Origin: Lachnospiraceae bacterium
GTDB lineage: Bacteria > Bacillota > Clostridia > Lachnospirales > Lachnospiraceae
Assembly (NCBI GenBank): GCA_024698145.1
Contig: JAILRO010000049.1
Span: 1 to 41,017 of the forward strand
DNA: 41,017 nucleotides
Direction of reading: 5' to 3'
Made by a program: the position numbers and the translations under genes. Of this stretch, positions 16,793 to 25,766 are shown piece by piece; the stretch's first letter is position 1, and every line of letters starts with the position of its first letter. The notes beneath the pieces were generated by a model, which worked only from the letters and a program-made list of their open reading frames with translations, was not told the DNA's origin and searched no databases.

Positions 16793-17107
16793 ATGGATTT
16801 TGCCCTTCCTGCGCTGATGATTGCTTTGGAAAACGAGCGCAAAACAAACGAAGCTTTAAGAAATATGATTACATCATTAAATGATGAGCTCGAAATAAGC
16901 AGGCACACCATAAAAGAACTTAACTTACAACTTAATGCAAGCAAAGGCTTGATACAAGAAATGAACGTTCAGTTAAACAGCACAAAAAAAGCACTCGCGA
17001 TTCGAGAATCTCAAATCGAAAGTGCTGTATTACAATATAATAAGTTAATGGAAACGGCGATTGCCTATCGAAATGACGCCTTAAGGAAAAGACACCTTAT
17101 TACTTAG
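16793..17107 (+). CDS. Small coiled-coil protein
   Basis: A 104-residue protein, almost entirely predicted coiled coil (about residues 10-95), with the repeated pattern KELNLQLNASKGLIQEMNVQLNSTKKAL split by a few breaks; LNLQLNAS and MNVQLNST look like an internal duplication. No known family is recognised. AAAAAGGA 6 bases before the ATG and an upstream TATAAT (16769-16774) support a real gene. It is one of only two plus-strand genes here, and its stop overlaps the convergent nadA stop by 8 bp. Confidence 0.72.
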   Translation: MDFALPALMIALENERKTNEALRNMITSLNDELEISRHTIKELNLQLNASKGLIQEMNVQLNSTKKALAIRESQIESAVLQYNKLMETAIAYRNDALRKRHLIT

Positions 17108-18011
17108 CAAGTTCGAGCATTCGCTCAAGCGGTCGTTTTGCAGTTTCCATGATATCAGCAGGAAGTGTTACTTCAGGTCCCATTTCCTCAAGTGCATTAA
17201 GCACCTTATCAAGAGTTACAAGCTTCATGTTCGGACAGAACTGTCTATGTCCTACAGAGTAGAACTTCTTGTCGGGATTCTTCTGCATAAGTTCGAAGAA
17301 AACTCCCATTTCAGTACATATGATAAACTCCTTCTTATTACATGAAGTCGCATAATCTATAATCTCCGATGTGCTTCCGATGAAATCAGAAATCTCAAGC
17401 ACGTCCATTGTACATTCCGGGTGAGTAAGCACCTCTGCCTGCGGGCATGCCTCTTTTGCATTCTTAACCTCTTCTACCGTAATGCTCTTATGCACATGGC
17501 AGAAACCGTCGTTGAAAATAAAGTTCTTCTCAGGAAGCTTTGTTGCAATATATCTTCCAAGGTTATTATCCGGCACAAAGAAAATGTTCTTCTCCGGAAT
17601 ATTGTTAACAACCTTAAGAGCATTAGAGGAGGTAACACAAACATCAGATACTGATTTGATCTCTGCTGTAGAATTAACATAGCAAACTACCGCCACGTCA
17701 TCATACTGTTCTCTAACCTCTGCAATTCTTTCCTTCGTAACCATGTGCGCCATAGGACAATCCGCACAATCATCTGCCATGACAACTCTCTTTTCAGGAT
17801 TGAGAAGCTTCGCACTCTCTCCCATAAATGATACTCCGCAAAAGAGGATATTCGCCTCTTTTACCTTGGTTGCAACTTTCGCAAGGTAGAAAGAATCCCC
17901 CACATAATCAGCTAATTCCTGGACATCACCATCAACATAATAATGAGCAAGAATAACAACATCTTTTTCTTCTTTAAGTTTCTTAATCTTATTGATTATT
18001 TCTTCTTTCAT
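17100..18011 (-). CDS. nadA: Quinolinate synthase A
   Basis: Condenses iminoaspartate with dihydroxyacetone phosphate to quinolinate in de novo NAD synthesis, using a [4Fe-4S] cluster. Cysteines fit the three-ligand pattern: C82/C85 in DDCADC, C171 in GFCHVH and C259 in RQFCPNMK. The three-fold repeated domain structure is indicated by LAHYYVDGDVQELAD near the start. The ATG at 18011 is chosen for GGAGATG upstream, giving 303 residues, the usual short form; a longer frame to 18053 includes the promoter. nadB and nadC, usually adjacent, are not in the window. Confidence 0.95.
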   Translation of the reverse strand: MKEEIINKIKKLKEEKDVVILAHYYVDGDVQELADYVGDSFYLAKVATKVKEANILFCGVSFMGESAKLLNPEKRVVMADDCADCPMAHMVTKERIAEVREQYDDVAVVCYVNSTAEIKSVSDVCVTSSNALKVVNNIPEKNIFFVPDNNLGRYIATKLPEKNFIFNDGFCHVHKSITVEEVKNAKEACPQAEVLTHPECTMDVLEISDFIGSTSEIIDYATSCNKKEFIICTEMGVFFELMQKNPDKKFYSVGHRQFCPNMKLVTLDKVLNALEEMGPEVTLPADIMETAKRPLERMLELAK

Positions 18012-18043
18012 GAGTACATCTCCTACCATAATCCTAAGTATCC

Positions 18044-18072
18044 ATGATACCATTTTGAATTAATATTTGCAA
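18044..18072 (-). promoter_or_regulatory. nadA promoter
   Basis: Minus-strand TTGCAA (18072-18067) and TATCAT (18049-18044), 17-bp spacer, about 33 bp before the nadA ATG. Confidence 0.65.
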
Positions 18073-18103
18073 CTGATATTTTATAAAACAAAAAAGCAAT
18101 AAA

Positions 18104-18129
18104 AAAACCTCTCCATTCGGAGAGGTTTT
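18104..18129 (-). terminator. Terminator after rpsI
   Basis: AAAACCTCTCC (18104-18114) pairs with GGAGAGGTTTT (18119-18129): 11 bp with a 4-nt ATTC loop, running into TTTTTTT on the minus strand. It ends the rplM-rpsI transcript. Confidence 0.92.
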
Positions 18130-18142
18130 GATTGTAAAATAA

Positions 18143-18538
18143 TTATCTCTTTGAGAACTGTGGTGCACGACGAGCTGCCTTGAGACCCGGTTTCTTTCTC
18201 TCTTTCATACGAGAGTCACGAGTAAGGTATCCTGCCTTCTTTAGTGAAGGACGATTCTCAGCATCTGCCTCTAACAAAGCTCTTGAAATACCATGACGGA
18301 TTGCACCGGCCTGTCCTGTGTATCCACCACCACGTACGTTAACAAGTACATCGAACTTACCAACTGTGTTAGTAATAACGAATGGCTGGTTAACGATCAA
18401 CTTCAATGTATCAAGACCAAAGTATTCTTCCATATCTTTCTTATTTATAGTAACCTTACCTGTTCCAGGAGTTAAGTATACTCTTGCAACACTGCTTTTT
18501 CTTCTACCTGTTCCATAAAATCTTGCTGATTTTGCCAC
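18143..18538 (-). CDS. rpsI: 30S ribosomal protein S9 (uS9)
   Basis: A 131-residue S9 with the standard start region ([18 protein letters not shown]) and a basic tail ending PQFSKR, which reaches the P-site tRNA anticodon in the 30S subunit. The tail is complete, so the protein should be functional. It follows rplM by 17 bp in the conserved L13-S9 pair and ends before a strong terminator. Confidence 0.97.
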   Translation of the reverse strand: MAKSARFYGTGRRKSSVARVYLTPGTGKVTINKKDMEEYFGLDTLKLIVNQPFVITNTVGKFDVLVNVRGGGYTGQAGAIRHGISRALLEADAENRPSLKKAGYLTRDSRMKERKKPGLKAARRAPQFSKR

Positions 18539-18555
18539 TGATTTGTCCTCCTTTA

Positions 18556-18990
18556 TTAATATTTAATCTCTAACTCTTTCGGCTGCTGTGCCTGCTGCTT
18601 GTGCTCTGGACCTGCGTACACATGAAGCTTTGTAATCATCTGACGTCCCAAAGGTCCCTTAGGCAACATACCCTTAACCGCTTTGCGGAGAACTTCCTCA
18701 GGCTTCTTAGCTAACATCTCTTTGAGAGTTGTCTCTTTCATTCCGCCAACATAACCTGAATAGTTGTAATAGATCTTCTGATCTAACTTCTTACCTGTTA
18801 CTTTAATCTTATCTGCGTTGATTACAACGATGTAATCACCTGTATCCATATGTGGTGTATAAGTAGGCTTATTCTTACCTCTTAATACACTAGCTATCTC
18901 AGACGCTAAACGTCCTAATGTATGTCCTGTAGCATCAACTACATACCACTCTCTGTTAATTGTTGATGGGCTTGCCATATAACTCTTCAT
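18556..18990 (-). CDS. rplM: 50S ribosomal protein L13 (uL13)
   Basis: A 144-residue L13, recognised by [21 protein letters not shown] and KTLRGKNKP-like, MLPKGPLGR and [13 protein letters not shown] segments. It is an early-assembling large-subunit protein. The ATG at 18990 follows AAGGAGG. A perfect promoter and a leader of more than 200 nt precede it, and an L13 leader with autoregulation is known in Firmicutes, so control by free L13 is likely. Confidence 0.97.
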   Translation of the reverse strand: MKSYMASPSTINREWYVVDATGHTLGRLASEIASVLRGKNKPTYTPHMDTGDYIVVINADKIKVTGKKLDQKIYYNYSGYVGGMKETTLKEMLAKKPEEVLRKAVKGMLPKGPLGRQMITKLHVYAGPEHKQQAQQPKELEIKY

Positions 18991-19225
18991 GGTATTCCTC
19001 CTTAAATAATATTCAAATGTTTCTGTCTCTCATACATATGACGGCTCCTTGCAATGTCCGAAACAATTCTCCGTCGTCGTATATTGACAATATCTATTAT
19101 CATCTTCTTCTGTCTCACCATATTATCCATATATATGATGTTGGAAAGCGACAGATAAATGATGACTCAAAACCACCAAAACACCTGGGCTAAAGGCATT
19201 AGAGCAGTCTTTCCCTATCGTCACA
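18991..19225 (-). ncRNA. Structured 5' leader of rplM-rpsI (L13-leader candidate)
   Basis: About 235 nt between the predicted transcription start and the rplM ATG, unusually long for this window. GACGG (19040-19044) pairs with CCGTC (19071-19075), and GGAAAG (19143-19148) pairs with CTTTCC (19209-19214), enclosing smaller pairings. The position matches the known L13 leader of Firmicutes, but I could not match a consensus. No ORF with a ribosome binding site is seen. The stretch 19262-19333 between promoter and truA is AT-rich and holds nothing else. Confidence 0.5.
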
Positions 19226-19232
19226 GTAAGAT

Positions 19233-19261
19233 ATTATATTATAAATAAAAATCTGTGTCAA
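19233..19261 (-). promoter_or_regulatory. rplM-rpsI promoter
   Basis: Minus-strand TTGACA (19261-19256), 17-bp spacer, TATAAT (19238-19233): a perfect consensus sigma-A promoter, the strongest in the window. Confidence 0.9.
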
Positions 19262-19333
19262 CGATTTTTTTCTGTTTTTTTGCTTATTTCAACATTATGT
19301 ATTTATTGTTATTTTTCATGTACAACATGTCGT

Positions 19334-20068
19334 TTAGAGATACTCTATCTCAACAAGTGTAAGTCCACATGCAGGTGCTTTATGCCCTGCTTTTGTCCTG
19401 TCTTTCGCCTCTAAAATATTCTTAATCTCCTCAGGTGGAATCATCCCCATTCCGACCTTTAGAAGTGAACCAACTATTATTCTTACCATGTTATATAAGA
19501 ATCCGTTTCCGTTAATTCTGATTTTGACAAGATTTCCCTCACGTTCAACATTTATGTAATAAATGGTTCTTATCGTATTCTCAACATCGTCTTTGGGCGT
19601 GCAGTAACTCTTAAAATCATGTTCACCTACAAGATACTGCGCTGCCTCATGCATTTTCTTCTCATCAAGATGAAAATATACAAAACGCGAATAAAGTCGC
19701 TGTATCGGGTCAGGGAACTGTGCATTATACAGTTTGTACTCATAAGTCTTTCTTGTATCGCAGTAACGAGGGTGAAAATCATCCGATACCTTTTCCGATT
19801 TCTGTATTCTTATATCATCCGGCAAAATGTTATTGATGGCATACGAGATTTTCTCCGGCGGCATGGTAACATTTGCATCAAAAACCGCAACATTACCTAG
19901 TGCATGAACCCCTGAATCCGTACGGCTTGCGCCAATAACGGTTATTTCTTCCGCAAAAAACTTTGAAAGTGCCTTATTAAGAACCTCTTCTACCGTTATT
20001 CCGTTTTTCTGAATTTGCCAGCCACAATAGTTTGTGCCGTCGTAAGCAACCGTTAGCTTAATTCTCAT
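19334..20068 (-). CDS. truA: tRNA pseudouridine synthase A
   Basis: Converts uridines 38-40 of the tRNA anticodon arm to pseudouridine. The 244-residue protein has the catalytic D51 in GASRTDSGVHALGN, and RNNILPDDI-like and YCTPKDD segments typical of TruA. It starts at the stop of ecfT (shared base at 20068). The order ecfA-ecfT-truA after rplQ and before rplM is the classical Firmicutes arrangement. No clear terminator follows. Confidence 0.96.
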   Translation of the reverse strand: MRIKLTVAYDGTNYCGWQIQKNGITVEEVLNKALSKFFAEEITVIGASRTDSGVHALGNVAVFDANVTMPPEKISYAINNILPDDIRIQKSEKVSDDFHPRYCDTRKTYEYKLYNAQFPDPIQRLYSRFVYFHLDEKKMHEAAQYLVGEHDFKSYCTPKDDVENTIRTIYYINVEREGNLVKIRINGNGFLYNMVRIIVGSLLKVGMGMIPPEEIKNILEAKDRTKAGHKAPACGLTLVEIEYL

Positions 20069-20916
20069 TACTTATCTCCCATTAACACATTAGGTACTAC
20101 GTTAAAAGCACTTATATGAAGTGTTTTCTTCAAAACAATCAAAGCAACAATATAAAGTATTACGAGTGCATAAGCCACGTAATCCGCTCTTTTGTATCTA
20201 AGCGGTTTCATTTTGGTTCTTCCCGATTCACCGTGATAACATCTTGCATCCATCGCAAGTGCCAACTCATCACTTCGTCTTATAACAGAGACAAAAAGCG
20301 GAACAATAATCGCCATCAGTCGCTTAACCCTGACAATCAAATTGCCCTCATTAAAATCTACGCCTCTTGCCATTTGAGCCTTCATGATCCTATCAAGCTC
20401 ATCTACCAACACAGGAATAAATCTTAATGCAATAGACATAATCATTGCAAGTTCGTGTACCGGTATATGAAATACCTTAAGCCACGAAAGCAACTTCTCC
20501 AGCCCATCAGTTAGCGAATTAGGTGTTGTAGTATATGTCATCATTGATGAACCCACAATCATTAGCACAAGACGCACAAAAAGAAATACAGCCGCTCTTA
20601 CACCACTTGTTGTAATCTTGATAAAATGCCATTCTACAAGCACATTTGCACCATTTACAGTAAATAATTGTATCAAGACCGTAAAAATTATGATTCCCAT
20701 AATTCCTTTTGTACCTCTGATTATGTACGAAAGCGGCACTTTGGAAAGTGCTATACATATTGCCAGCATTATAAATGCAACCCCAAACAGATATGCATTG
20801 TTAATGAAAAACAAGCTTATCACGTACATAAAAACAGCAACTATTTTCACACGCGGGTCCAGTCTGTGTATCGGCGAATCAACATTATAGAATTGTCCTA
20901 TCGTCATATTTCTCAT
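20068..20916 (-). CDS. ecfT: ECF transporter transmembrane subunit EcfT
   Basis: A 282-residue integral membrane subunit of the energy-coupling factor module, which shares one ATPase pair among several vitamin-binding S components. It starts with SPIHRLDPRVKI, the typical EcfT opening. About five membrane helices follow, with coupling helices near MARGVDF and LALAMDARCY, each with the conserved Ala-Arg type motif contacting the ATPases. It lies 11 bp after the fused ATPase gene and is translationally linked to truA. Confidence 0.95.
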   Translation of the reverse strand: MRNMTIGQFYNVDSPIHRLDPRVKIVAVFMYVISLFFINNAYLFGVAFIMLAICIALSKVPLSYIIRGTKGIMGIIIFTVLIQLFTVNGANVLVEWHFIKITTSGVRAAVFLFVRLVLMIVGSSMMTYTTTPNSLTDGLEKLLSWLKVFHIPVHELAMIMSIALRFIPVLVDELDRIMKAQMARGVDFNEGNLIVRVKRLMAIIVPLFVSVIRRSDELALAMDARCYHGESGRTKMKPLRYKRADYVAYALVILYIVALIVLKKTLHISAFNVVPNVLMGDK

Positions 20917-20927
20917 AATTCTGTTCC

Positions 20928-22697
20928 TTAAATCAATTTACATAATTCTCCAAAAATGTCTAACTGCACGTGACAGGAAACATCAACATCTACTCCAACG
21001 TCTTTTAATGCGTTAAGAAGTCTTATCCCCAGCGGCACTTCCACGTTGTCATTATCAATATTCTTTGCAAAAACATCCGAAACCGGTCCATCCATGCAAA
21101 CAGTACCATTGTCCATATATATAATTCTGTCCGCATATTCGGCAACCTCTTCCATATTGTGCGATACCATAACAATTGTAATGTTATGCAGCTCATTAAG
21201 AGTCTTTAGCATATCCAGCAATTTGTATGCACTGACAGGATCCATACCTGCTGTCGGTTCGTCAAGAATGAGATATTCCGGCTCCATCGCAAGTACCGAC
21301 GCAATTGCCACACGTCTTTTCTGACCTCCCGACATCCTAAAGGGTGATGCATCATATATTGTATCCGGCAGGCCTACCGCTTCAATTGCCTTATATGCAC
21401 GTTTCTGCGCTTCTATCTGTGAAATATTCATATTAAACGGGCCAAAGCATACCTCTTTCTCTACTGTCTCCTCAAAAAGCTGATATTCAGGATATTGAAA
21501 TACCAATCCAACCTTTTGACGTAGCTCTTTCGTCGAAAAATCCTTATCGGTTATATCATTTCCATTGTAGAACACATTCCCCTTTTGAGGAATAAGTAAG
21601 CCGTTTAAATGCTGCATAAGCGTCGACTTTCCGGAACCTGTAGCACCAACTACCGCAATAAATTCACCTTTTTTTATATGAAGGTTTACGTTAGCAAGTC
21701 CTACACACTCACTTGCGTATCCCTGGTTGTATGTATACGAAACATCGTTGAGTAAAATTCCATGCGATAAATCGTCATTGTTTTCTTCGGCATCTTTTTT
21801 AATATATGTGTTAGACTTATTGCCTTTGTTTTCTTTTCCAAACTTATTGCATAAAAACAGGATAAGATTATCTTCATCTTTGATTGTTGAAGCTTCATCT
21901 TCAGTAAGTAATCCCTGACCTTTAAGAAAATTAACGTATTGAATATACTTAGGGGGAACAACCCCACAATCTTTAAGAATCTCTGACTTTTCAAAAATTT
22001 CAGAAGGTGTGCCGCTTACAGCAACATTTCCCTTCTTCATGACATAAACCTTATCCGCTGTCAATACCTCATCCATATGATGAGTAATCCAAATAATTGT
22101 AATTCCTTTTTCTTTGTTGAGTTCTTTTGCAATATCAAGTATCTGCTTTCGACTTCGTGGGTCAAGCATAGCCGTAGCCTCATCAAATATAATGCATTTT
22201 GTCTCCATAGCAAGAACACCTGCTATTGCCACCTTCTGTTTCTGGCCACCGGATAAACTGCTTGGGGAATCATTTCTATGCTTACTCATTCCTGTCATTT
22301 GCAAAGCATCATCAACGTTATTCCAGATTTTGCTTGTCTTCATACCAAGGTTTTCCGGGCCAAAAGCTACATCCTCTTCCACGATAGTTCCAACAATTTG
22401 ATTGTCAGGATTTTGGAAAACCATTCCGGCAGTTTTGCGAATGGATAATTTGAGTTCTTCTTCCTTTGTATCCATTCCATCAACAACGACTTCGCCCTGA
22501 CTTGGAGTAAGCAACGCATTAATATGCTTTGCAAGAGTTGACTTACCGGAACCATTTTCACCGACAATAGCAATAAAATCGCCTTCTGACACCTCAAGCG
22601 AAACATCAGAAATAGCGCTGACTATTTCGTCAACATTTCCTTCATCATCGCGTCTAAAATATTCAAATACAAGATTTTTAATATCAATTAAGCTCAT
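20928..22697 (-). CDS. ecfA: Fused ECF transporter ATPases EcfA1-EcfA2
   Basis: One continuous 589-residue frame holds both ATPase subunits, which most Firmicutes encode as two genes of about 280 codons. Domain 1 (about 3-250) has Walker A GENGSGKS (46-53), signature LSGGQ (148-152) and Walker B FDEATAMLD with E173. Domain 2 (about 313-589) has GATGSGKS (351-358), MSGGQ (455-459) and LDEPTAGMD with E480. Both sites look active. A linker of roughly 60 residues (about 250-310), rich in Asn, Lys and Glu, joins them. The ATG at 22697 follows AGGAAAAG; the frame extends upstream to 22748 without support. The next gene is ecfT, so the fused subunit should pair with it. Confidence 0.93.
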   Translation of the reverse strand: MSLIDIKNLVFEYFRRDDEGNVDEIVSAISDVSLEVSEGDFIAIVGENGSGKSTLAKHINALLTPSQGEVVVDGMDTKEEELKLSIRKTAGMVFQNPDNQIVGTIVEEDVAFGPENLGMKTSKIWNNVDDALQMTGMSKHRNDSPSSLSGGQKQKVAIAGVLAMETKCIIFDEATAMLDPRSRKQILDIAKELNKEKGITIIWITHHMDEVLTADKVYVMKKGNVAVSGTPSEIFEKSEILKDCGVVPPKYIQYVNFLKGQGLLTEDEASTIKDEDNLILFLCNKFGKENKGNKSNTYIKKDAEENNDDLSHGILLNDVSYTYNQGYASECVGLANVNLHIKKGEFIAVVGATGSGKSTLMQHLNGLLIPQKGNVFYNGNDITDKDFSTKELRQKVGLVFQYPEYQLFEETVEKEVCFGPFNMNISQIEAQKRAYKAIEAVGLPDTIYDASPFRMSGGQKRRVAIASVLAMEPEYLILDEPTAGMDPVSAYKLLDMLKTLNELHNITIVMVSHNMEEVAEYADRIIYMDNGTVCMDGPVSDVFAKNIDNDNVEVPLGIRLLNALKDVGVDVDVSCHVQLDIFGELCKLI

Positions 22698-22717
22698 ATC
22701 TTTTCCTATAAATACAA

Positions 22718-22743
22718 AGGCGGGGACTTGGAAGTCTCCGCCT
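22718..22743 (-). terminator. Hairpin between rplQ and ecfA, possible partial terminator
   Basis: AGGCGGGGACTT (22718-22729) pairs with AAGTCTCCGCCT (22732-22743) with one imperfect pair. On the minus strand it is followed by TTTGTATTT, a weak U-tract. It may reduce read-through from the ribosomal genes into the transporter genes. Confidence 0.5.
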
Positions 22744-22763
22744 GTCATAATTCGTTATCTTGA

Positions 22764-23300
22764 TTAGATTAACTCAATGATTACTTCCATCGCTGCATCG
22801 CCCTTACGAGGTCCGATTTTAACGATTCTTGTATAACCACCGTTACGTCCTGCATACTTAGGACCATACTCATTGAATAACTTCTCTGTAAGATCAACCT
22901 TCTTAGTCATTCTCTTCTTACCTGCTGCCTCAGTAGGAACCTCAACTACAGGATAAAGAACCTTGAGCATCTGTCTTCTTGCATGAAGCTTAGATGGCTG
23001 GTCTTTCTTAACTGTCTTCTCAACTTCGTCATATACAGTAACTTTCTTACCGTCTACAACTTCTTTGATTCTCTTGCCATCTTTGTCTTTCTTAGCAACC
23101 TTAGCTGTTACAGTAACCTCATCGAAGTTATCTTTCTCTTTAACAGCCATTGTTATAAGACTCTCAGTAATCTTACGGATTTCCTTAGCTCTTGCCTCAG
23201 TAGTCTTAATCTTACCGTTGTATAATAACTGTGTTACCTGATTACGAAGTAACGCTTTTCTCTGTGCCTGTTTCTTTCCAAGCTTTCTATACATTGCCAT
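22764..23300 (-). CDS. rplQ: 50S ribosomal protein L17 (bL17), enlarged form
   Basis: L17 lies near the peptide exit tunnel. The ends are canonical (YRKLGKKQAQRKALLRNQVTQ; GGYTRIVKIGPRKGDAA), but the protein has 178 residues instead of about 120. Extra sequence lies at about 58-100, charged and lysine-rich, and at about 118-136. Both insertions keep the frame and codon style, so they look native rather than an assembly fault. Last gene of the alpha operon block, 60 bp after rpoA. Confidence 0.95.
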   Translation of the reverse strand: MAMYRKLGKKQAQRKALLRNQVTQLLYNGKIKTTEARAKEIRKITESLITMAVKEKDNFDEVTVTAKVAKKDKDGKRIKEVVDGKKVTVYDEVEKTVKKDQPSKLHARRQMLKVLYPVVEVPTEAAGKKRMTKKVDLTEKLFNEYGPKYAGRNGGYTRIVKIGPRKGDAAMEVIIELI

Positions 23301-23360
23301 AATGTAATGTCCTCCTTCACTTTGCTTACTCTTATTCGGCTTAAGTGGTATTTAATAATA

Positions 23361-24317
23361 TTAGTCCTCTCCGTTATTGAGAGATAATCCAAGTTCTTTC
23401 AATTTGTTAAGAACCTCGTCAAGAGACTTTCTACCAAGGTTACGAACTTTCATCATATCCTCAGTTGTCTTGCTTGTAAGTTCCTCAACAGTATTAATGC
23501 CGGCACGCTTAAGACAATTAAATGATCTAACTGAAAGCTCTAACTCATCTATGTTCATCTCAAGAACTTTCTCTTTCTCATTGTCTTCCTTCTCTACCAT
23601 AACCTCTGCTGACTTAGCATTCTCAGAAAGGTCAATGAAGAGATTCAAATGCTCTGAAAGTACCTTAGCTGCAAGACTTACAGCCTCATCAGGAGCAAGT
23701 GTACCGTTTGTATATACATCTAAAGTCAGCTTATCGTTATCAGTAACCTGACCTACACGTGTATTAGCAACAGTGAGATTAACTCTCTCTACAGGTGTAT
23801 ATATTGAATCTACAGCAATAACATCGATTGAAGAATCTTCTTTCTTGTTCTTGTCTGCTCCAACATAACCTCTACCCTTTGTTATTGTAAGCTCCATATC
23901 AAGTCTCGCATCCGGACCTGAAAGTGTTGCAATAACCAAATCTGGGTTAAGAATCTCAATGTCACTATCAACATGAATATCTGCTGCTGTAACAACACCT
24001 TCACCTATAAACTCAATGTATGCCTGCTTTGGCTCATTAGATGAACTGTTATTCTTGATAGCCAATTCTTTGATGTTCATAACGATTTCAGTAACATCCT
24101 CTTTTACTCCGGGAATAGAACTGAACTCATGTAAAACACCTTTAATCTTAATGTAGCTTACTGCTGAGCCCGGCAAAGATGATAACATAATTCTTCTTAA
24201 AGAATTACCAAGTGTTGTACCATAGCCTTTCTCCAAAGGTTCCACTACAAATCTACCGTATCTGTTATCCTCTGAGATTTCTGCAATCTCAATTCTTGGT
24301 TTTTCAAATTCAAACAC
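23361..24317 (-). CDS. rpoA: RNA polymerase alpha subunit
   Basis: A 318-residue alpha subunit. The N-terminal assembly domain shows [25 protein letters not shown]-type sequence; a flexible linker is followed by the C-terminal domain (about 245-315) with [16 protein letters not shown] and [12 protein letters not shown], which contact UP elements and activators. Length and order are normal, between rpsD and rplQ. Confidence 0.98.
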   Translation of the reverse strand: MFEFEKPRIEIAEISEDNRYGRFVVEPLEKGYGTTLGNSLRRIMLSSLPGSAVSYIKIKGVLHEFSSIPGVKEDVTEIVMNIKELAIKNNSSSNEPKQAYIEFIGEGVVTAADIHVDSDIEILNPDLVIATLSGPDARLDMELTITKGRGYVGADKNKKEDSSIDVIAVDSIYTPVERVNLTVANTRVGQVTDNDKLTLDVYTNGTLAPDEAVSLAAKVLSEHLNLFIDLSENAKSAEVMVEKEDNEKEKVLEMNIDELELSVRSFNCLKRAGINTVEELTSKTTEDMMKVRNLGRKSLDEVLNKLKELGLSLNNGED

Positions 24318-24352
24318 GTTACGAACCTCCCTTTTGGTTTTTGGGTTACCGA

Positions 24353-24946
24353 TTACTTAGAATACAACTCGACGATAAGTGTCTCATTAACTGGTACATC
24401 AATCTGCTCTCTTAAAGGAAGCTCTGTAACTGTACCGCTTAAGTTCTCCTGGTCAACATCTAACCATGCAGGAACTAATCTACCGCCTGTTACTTCTAAG
24501 ATATCTTTGTATCTCTGTAAAGATTTGCTCTTCTCACGAATCTCAATCTTATCTCCGGCTTTGATTCTGTATGAAGGAATATTCACACTCTTGCCGTTAA
24601 CCAACACGTGCTTGTGACCAACAATCTGTCTTGCCTCTCTACGTGTTCTTGCAAATCCCATACGGAATATTACATTATCAAGTCTTGACTCTAAAAGAAT
24701 CATAAGGTTAGGACCTGTAAGACCTTTCATTCTCTCTGCTGTTGCATAGAGATTACGGAAAGGCTTCTCCAATACTCCATAAATGAACTTTGCTTTCTGC
24801 TTCTCGCGAAGCTGTAAACCATATTCGCTCATCTTTCTGCTTGAGCGGATTAACTGTCTGTTTGACTTCTTATCTACTCCGAGAACCTGTGGTTCCATAC
24901 CCAAAGATCTACATCTTTTGAGAACCGGTGTTCTATCTACTGCCAT
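24353..24946 (-). CDS. rpsD: 30S ribosomal protein S4 (uS4)
   Basis: A 197-residue S4, primary binder of the 16S 5' domain. [24 protein letters not shown] lies in the S4 RNA-binding domain. It has no N-terminal zinc cysteines. S4 is an operon regulator in other bacteria; being co-located with rpsM here makes it the prime suspect for binding the structured RNA upstream of rpsM. Confidence 0.97.
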   Translation of the reverse strand: MAVDRTPVLKRCRSLGMEPQVLGVDKKSNRQLIRSSRKMSEYGLQLREKQKAKFIYGVLEKPFRNLYATAERMKGLTGPNLMILLESRLDNVIFRMGFARTRREARQIVGHKHVLVNGKSVNIPSYRIKAGDKIEIREKSKSLQRYKDILEVTGGRLVPAWLDVDQENLSGTVTELPLREQIDVPVNETLIVELYSK

Positions 24947-24962
24947 CTGAATATACCTCCTA

Positions 24963-25355
24963 TTACACTCTTCTACGCTTTGGTGGACGACATCCGTTAT
25001 GAGGAACCGGTGTTACGTCACGAATACTTAATACCTCAAGACCTGCAGCCTGAAGCGCACGAATAGCTGCCTCACGACCTGAGCCCGGACCCTTAACCAT
25101 AACGTCTACCTTCTTAAGACCATGTACCAATGCTGCCTTAGTTGCAGTCTCTGCTGCCATCTGTGCTGCATATGGAGTAGACTTCTTAGAACCCTTGAAA
25201 CCTAACTCACCGGCACTTGCCCATGAAAGCGCATTACCTTCATTGTCGGTTAATGTAACAATTGTATTATTAAAAGATGACTGAATATGTGCCTGTCCGT
25301 GTTCTACGTTCTTCTTAACACGCTTCTTAGTCACTTTTTTTGTAACTTTAGCCAT
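24963..25355 (-). CDS. rpsK: 30S ribosomal protein S11 (uS11)
   Basis: A 130-residue S11 of the 30S platform with [29 protein letters not shown] and the C-terminal [12 protein letters not shown]. Normal length; follows rpsM by 42 bp with a good ribosome binding site. Confidence 0.97.
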   Translation of the reverse strand: MAKVTKKVTKKRVKKNVEHGQAHIQSSFNNTIVTLTDNEGNALSWASAGELGFKGSKKSTPYAAQMAAETATKAALVHGLKKVDVMVKGPGSGREAAIRALQAAGLEVLSIRDVTPVPHNGCRPPKRRRV

Positions 25356-25397
25356 TAAACTAAACCTCCTGAAAAATGTAAATGTATATTGCTATAC

Positions 25398-25766
25398 TTA
25401 TTTCTTCTTGTTTGCTACTGTTCTCTTAGGACCCTTACGAGTTCTAGCGTTAGTCTTAGTCTTCTGTCCACGTACCGGTAATCCCTTTCTATGACGGATT
25501 CCACGATAACATCCGATTTCCTGAAGACGCTTGATGTTAAGTGCGATCTCTCTACGAAGATCACCCTCTACCAACTGGCTATCATTAATAATCTCACTGA
25601 TTCTCTTAACCTCGTCATCTGTAAGATCACGAACACGAGTATCAGGGTTAACATTTGCTTCTTTCAAAATACGCTGAGATGAAGGAAGTCCAATACCATA
25701 GATATAAGTAAGACCTATCTCAACACGTTTTTCTCTTGGTAAATCTACACCTGAAATACGAGCCAT
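25398..25766 (-). CDS. rpsM: 30S ribosomal protein S13 (uS13)
   Basis: A 122-residue S13, which contacts the P-site tRNA and the L5 bridge. [20 protein letters not shown] and [19 protein letters not shown] are diagnostic. The start follows GGAGG by 11 bases. It is preceded by a 333-bp stem-loop-rich gap, which sets it apart from all other genes of the superoperon. Confidence 0.97.
   Translation of the reverse strand: MARISGVDLPREKRVEIGLTYIYGIGLPSSQRILKEANVNPDTRVRDLTDDEVKRISEIINDSQLVEGDLRREIALNIKRLQEIGCYRGIRHRKGLPVRGQKTKTNARTRKGPKRTVANKKK

Noticed and set aside
16741-16944. Minus-strand ORF of 67 codons
   Set aside because: Lies opposite the coiled-coil gene, which has a better start and ribosome binding site; no support for the shadow.
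18012-18053. N-terminal extension of nadA
   Set aside because: The extension overlaps the predicted promoter; GGAGATG before ATG 18011 fixes the start.
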